DNA from: Acidobacteriota bacterium
GTDB lineage: Bacteria; Acidobacteriota; Terriglobia; Terriglobales; Acidobacteriaceae
Length of the DNA stretch: 8,081 nt
Assembly: GCA_025353435.1 (NCBI GenBank)
Contig: JANXQR010000221.1
Coordinates: 1-8,081 of the forward strand
Direction of reading: 5' to 3'
The first letter of the stretch is position 1, and each line of letters opens with the position of its first letter. A model generated the notes under the pieces. It saw only the letters and a list, made by a program, of their open reading frames with translations, searched no databases and had not been told where the DNA came from. Shown here in pieces: positions 6,816-8,081 of the stretch. The position numbers and the translations under genes are program-made.

Positions 6816-7358
6816 CTATGGCATCGATCTGCCAGGTCGGTTTGTGCGGCCTGTTGCTCTCAGTTCGCGGTAGAAGCCAAGGTCGTTGTCTCGCAGCATT
6901 TTGGTGATGTAGGCGATTTGACCGTAGTGCAGGCCGAAGTGCTCGACTACCTGGTAAACGGCGTGCAGGCCGGTTACGTGATAGCCCTGGATTTCATAGT
7001 GGGCATGCAGTTCGGCCTTCGTCAGCGAGGAGAAGACGGGAGCGGCCTCGGCCATGGTCTTTTCCAAATTGGCGAGAAGTTCTGCCGGAGCAATACCGTC
7101 TTTGCGGGAGAACTCCGCCGGGCGATCGCGCTTGTCCTCAAGATGCTGGAACGGCGCGATGAGCCACTGCGTGACGTTGCCATTGAGATGAAGCACCAGG
7201 TTTCCAATGCTGTTGCTTGCCTCGTTGGGGCGCCACCAGACCTGTTCCTCGTTGAGGGATTCGACGCAGGAGCGAAGGCGGGGCCAATACTGTTCAAGCA
7301 GTTTGTGGCGCGAGAACTCGATGAAGAGGACTGAGGTGTCAGGAGCGCTGCCTGTCAT
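6816..7358 (-). CDS. DinB / DUF1572-type four-helix metal-binding protein
   Basis: A 180-residue protein that matches the DinB-like superfamily, closest to the DUF1572 subgroup. The metal site is visible: His57 in the second helix (IGNLVLHLNGNVTQWL) and the HFGLH pair His140 and His144 in the last core helix (VYQVVEHFGLHYGQIAYI). The H...HxxxH pattern and the spacing are normal for the fold. WWRPNEASNSIG (41-52) is the usual turn before the first ligand. Related proteins include mycothiol- or bacillithiol-dependent S-transferases and damage-induced DinB of Bacillus, so a thiol-transferase or metal-dependent hydrolase role is possible; the substrate is unknown. The protein is soluble, with no signal peptide. 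The ATG at 7358 is preceded by GGAGG (7369-7373) at a somewhat long 10-base spacing. The C-terminal TGRTNRPGRSMP is probably a flexible tail. It is downstream of the GH18 gene but separated by a repeat array. Confidence 0.87.
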   Translation of the reverse strand: MTGSAPDTSVLFIEFSRHKLLEQYWPRLRSCVESLNEEQVWWRPNEASNSIGNLVLHLNGNVTQWLIAPFQHLEDKRDRPAEFSRKDGIAPAELLANLEKTMAEAAPVFSSLTKAELHAHYEIQGYHVTGLHAVYQVVEHFGLHYGQIAYITKMLRDNDLGFYRELRATGRTNRPGRSMP

Positions 7359-7401
7359 ATTTGAAATGCCTCCGGGGATGAGTCACATTCTTCTTCGGGA
7401 T

Positions 7402-7482
7402 CGTCCTTACTGACTGGACGCGTCTTACTTACGGGCGCGTCTTACTGATGGATTTTGTCTTACCAGCGGGTCGCGTCTTACT
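7402..7482 (-). repeat. Array of five ~18-base repeats at the GH18 stop codon
   Basis: On the plus strand the core GTCTTAC (first copy GTCCTTAC) starts at 7403, 7422, 7439, 7457 and 7475. Read on the minus strand this is TAAGAC recurring with TAA triplets at 7480, 7462, 7444, 7427 and 7409 (5' ends), spaced 18, 18, 17 and 18 bases. Four of the five TAA are preceded by AAG or CAG, and three copies continue as TAAGACGCG. The first TAA is the actual stop codon of the GH18 gene. The units between cores are degenerate but share TCCA.(T)CAG-like ends. Spacing and conservation are too regular for chance, but what the array does is unknown. Confidence 0.75.
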
Positions 7483-8081
7483 TTTGGATTGAGGTTTCCG
7501 TGATCCGTCTGAACAATCCCCTGTCGATCGTCTTGAGCAGCTTTTCATCAGAATCGTTCAAGTAGCTCCAGAACATGATCCCCCCGAGTTTGTGCGCAAC
7601 GACATATTTGCACTTGGCGGTCAGAGACTCCTCATCTTCATACGAGACGAAGACGCGCTTCTCAGGACTGTAGAGATATGGGACCGATGAAGTCGAGTCC
7701 CAATAGCGGGTGAAGCCATGGTTTAACATGGTCGAGTCGATCAGGCTGAAGGGCGCGTAAGCGTTGGGGATAGGCGTACCAGGTTGATAAAGCCCGTGGT
7801 TGACATCGGGAACTTCGCCCCACATGTGGCCGTAGAACGGCACCCCCAGAACCAACTTCTCTGCGGGCACACCGGCTCTTTCAAAAGCATCGATTGAGGT
7901 ATCGGCGGAGATTTTCGAGGGGTCGGCCGGGTTAGTGAACAGGGGCGCGTGGTGGCCGGTGATCGGCCCCGATCCCGGTTCGTAGTAGTCGTATGCCATC
8001 AGATTCACGGTGTCGAGATATTTCTGCGCTTTTGACATTTCGGTGTGAGCCAGGAAATCATCGCCAGAGCCGGCGGCGATC
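7478..8081 (-). CDS. GH18 glycoside hydrolase (chitinase-like), C-terminal part
   Basis: The gene runs off the right edge. The open frame continues past the internal Met at 8038 to the window end (IAAGSGDDFLAHTE before it), so that Met is not the start; 200 residues are visible. Recognisable GH18 elements are VNLMAYDYY (strand 6, with the substrate-contact Tyr-Asp), TGHHAPLFTNP, KLVLGVPFYGHMW (strand 7), a chitinase-insertion-like segment ending TRYWDSTSSVPYLYSPEK, FVSYEDEESLTAKCKYV and GGIMFWSYLNDS (strand 8, with the pocket Trp). The catalytic DxxDxDxE motif on strand 4 lies outside the window, so activity cannot be confirmed. Family knowledge predicts hydrolysis of beta-1,4 GlcNAc polymers such as chitin or peptidoglycan-related glycans. 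Export cannot be judged without the N-terminus. The stop codon is part of the repeat array that precedes the DinB-like gene. Confidence 0.9.
   Translation of the reverse strand, partial: IAAGSGDDFLAHTEMSKAQKYLDTVNLMAYDYYEPGSGPITGHHAPLFTNPADPSKISADTSIDAFERAGVPAEKLVLGVPFYGHMWGEVPDVNHGLYQPGTPIPNAYAPFSLIDSTMLNHGFTRYWDSTSSVPYLYSPEKRVFVSYEDEESLTAKCKYVVAHKLGGIMFWSYLNDSDEKLLKTIDRGLFRRITETSIQK

Noticed and set aside
6747..7334. A 195-codon plus-strand open frame opposite the DinB-like gene
   Set aside because: It mirrors the coding strand of a protein with an intact metal-ligand pattern, and its own sequence resembles no family.
4711..8081. The four minus-strand genes as a single functional system
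   Set aside because: Gaps of 118-207 bases, a repeat array between two of them and unrelated families give no evidence that they work together.

Overview
The window looks like chromosomal DNA from a G+C-rich soil-type bacterium. The protein set (HIT hydrolase, DUF5996, RmuC, AcpP-FabF, a Yip1-family membrane protein, a DUF5715-like secreted protein, a DUF1572/DinB-type protein and a GH18 chitinase-like enzyme) fits Acidobacteriota (Terriglobia) best. That placement is inferred from family recognition and gene style, not from a marker gene. There is no sign of a prophage, transposon, CRISPR array, tRNA or rRNA.

Left part (1-2811): the 3' end of a HIT-family nucleotide hydrolase gene, then a GTG-started DUF5996 gene, both on the plus strand. 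They face rmuC on the minus strand, which encodes a membrane-anchored coiled-coil protein with a PD-(D/E)XK-like nuclease domain. Middle part (2812-4694): a gene-free stretch of about 310 bases that must hold the divergent promoters of rmuC and acpP, followed by the tightly coupled acpP-fabF pair. The pair supplies the acyl carrier and the elongating ketosynthase of type II fatty acid synthesis. It ends at a perfect 19-bp hairpin with A/T flanks on both sides, which should stop transcription from both directions.

Right part (4711-8081): four minus-strand genes. In transcription order they are a GH18 glycosidase cut by the window edge, a DinB/DUF1572-type metal-site protein, a secreted DUF5715/M15-like protein, and a five-helix Yip1-family membrane protein. 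The gaps between them are 118, 179 and 207 bases, so they need not form one operon.

Most of the window is ordinary housekeeping sequence. The least ordinary items are: (1) a short array of about 18-base repeats starting at the stop codon of the GH18 gene, in which each unit carries TAAGAC or a near match; (2) the M15-like protein, whose metal-ligand pattern is recognisable but which has Gln where the family's catalytic Glu normally sits; and (3) the compact symmetric terminator between the converging fabF and Yip1-family genes. I found no convincing new multi-gene system.
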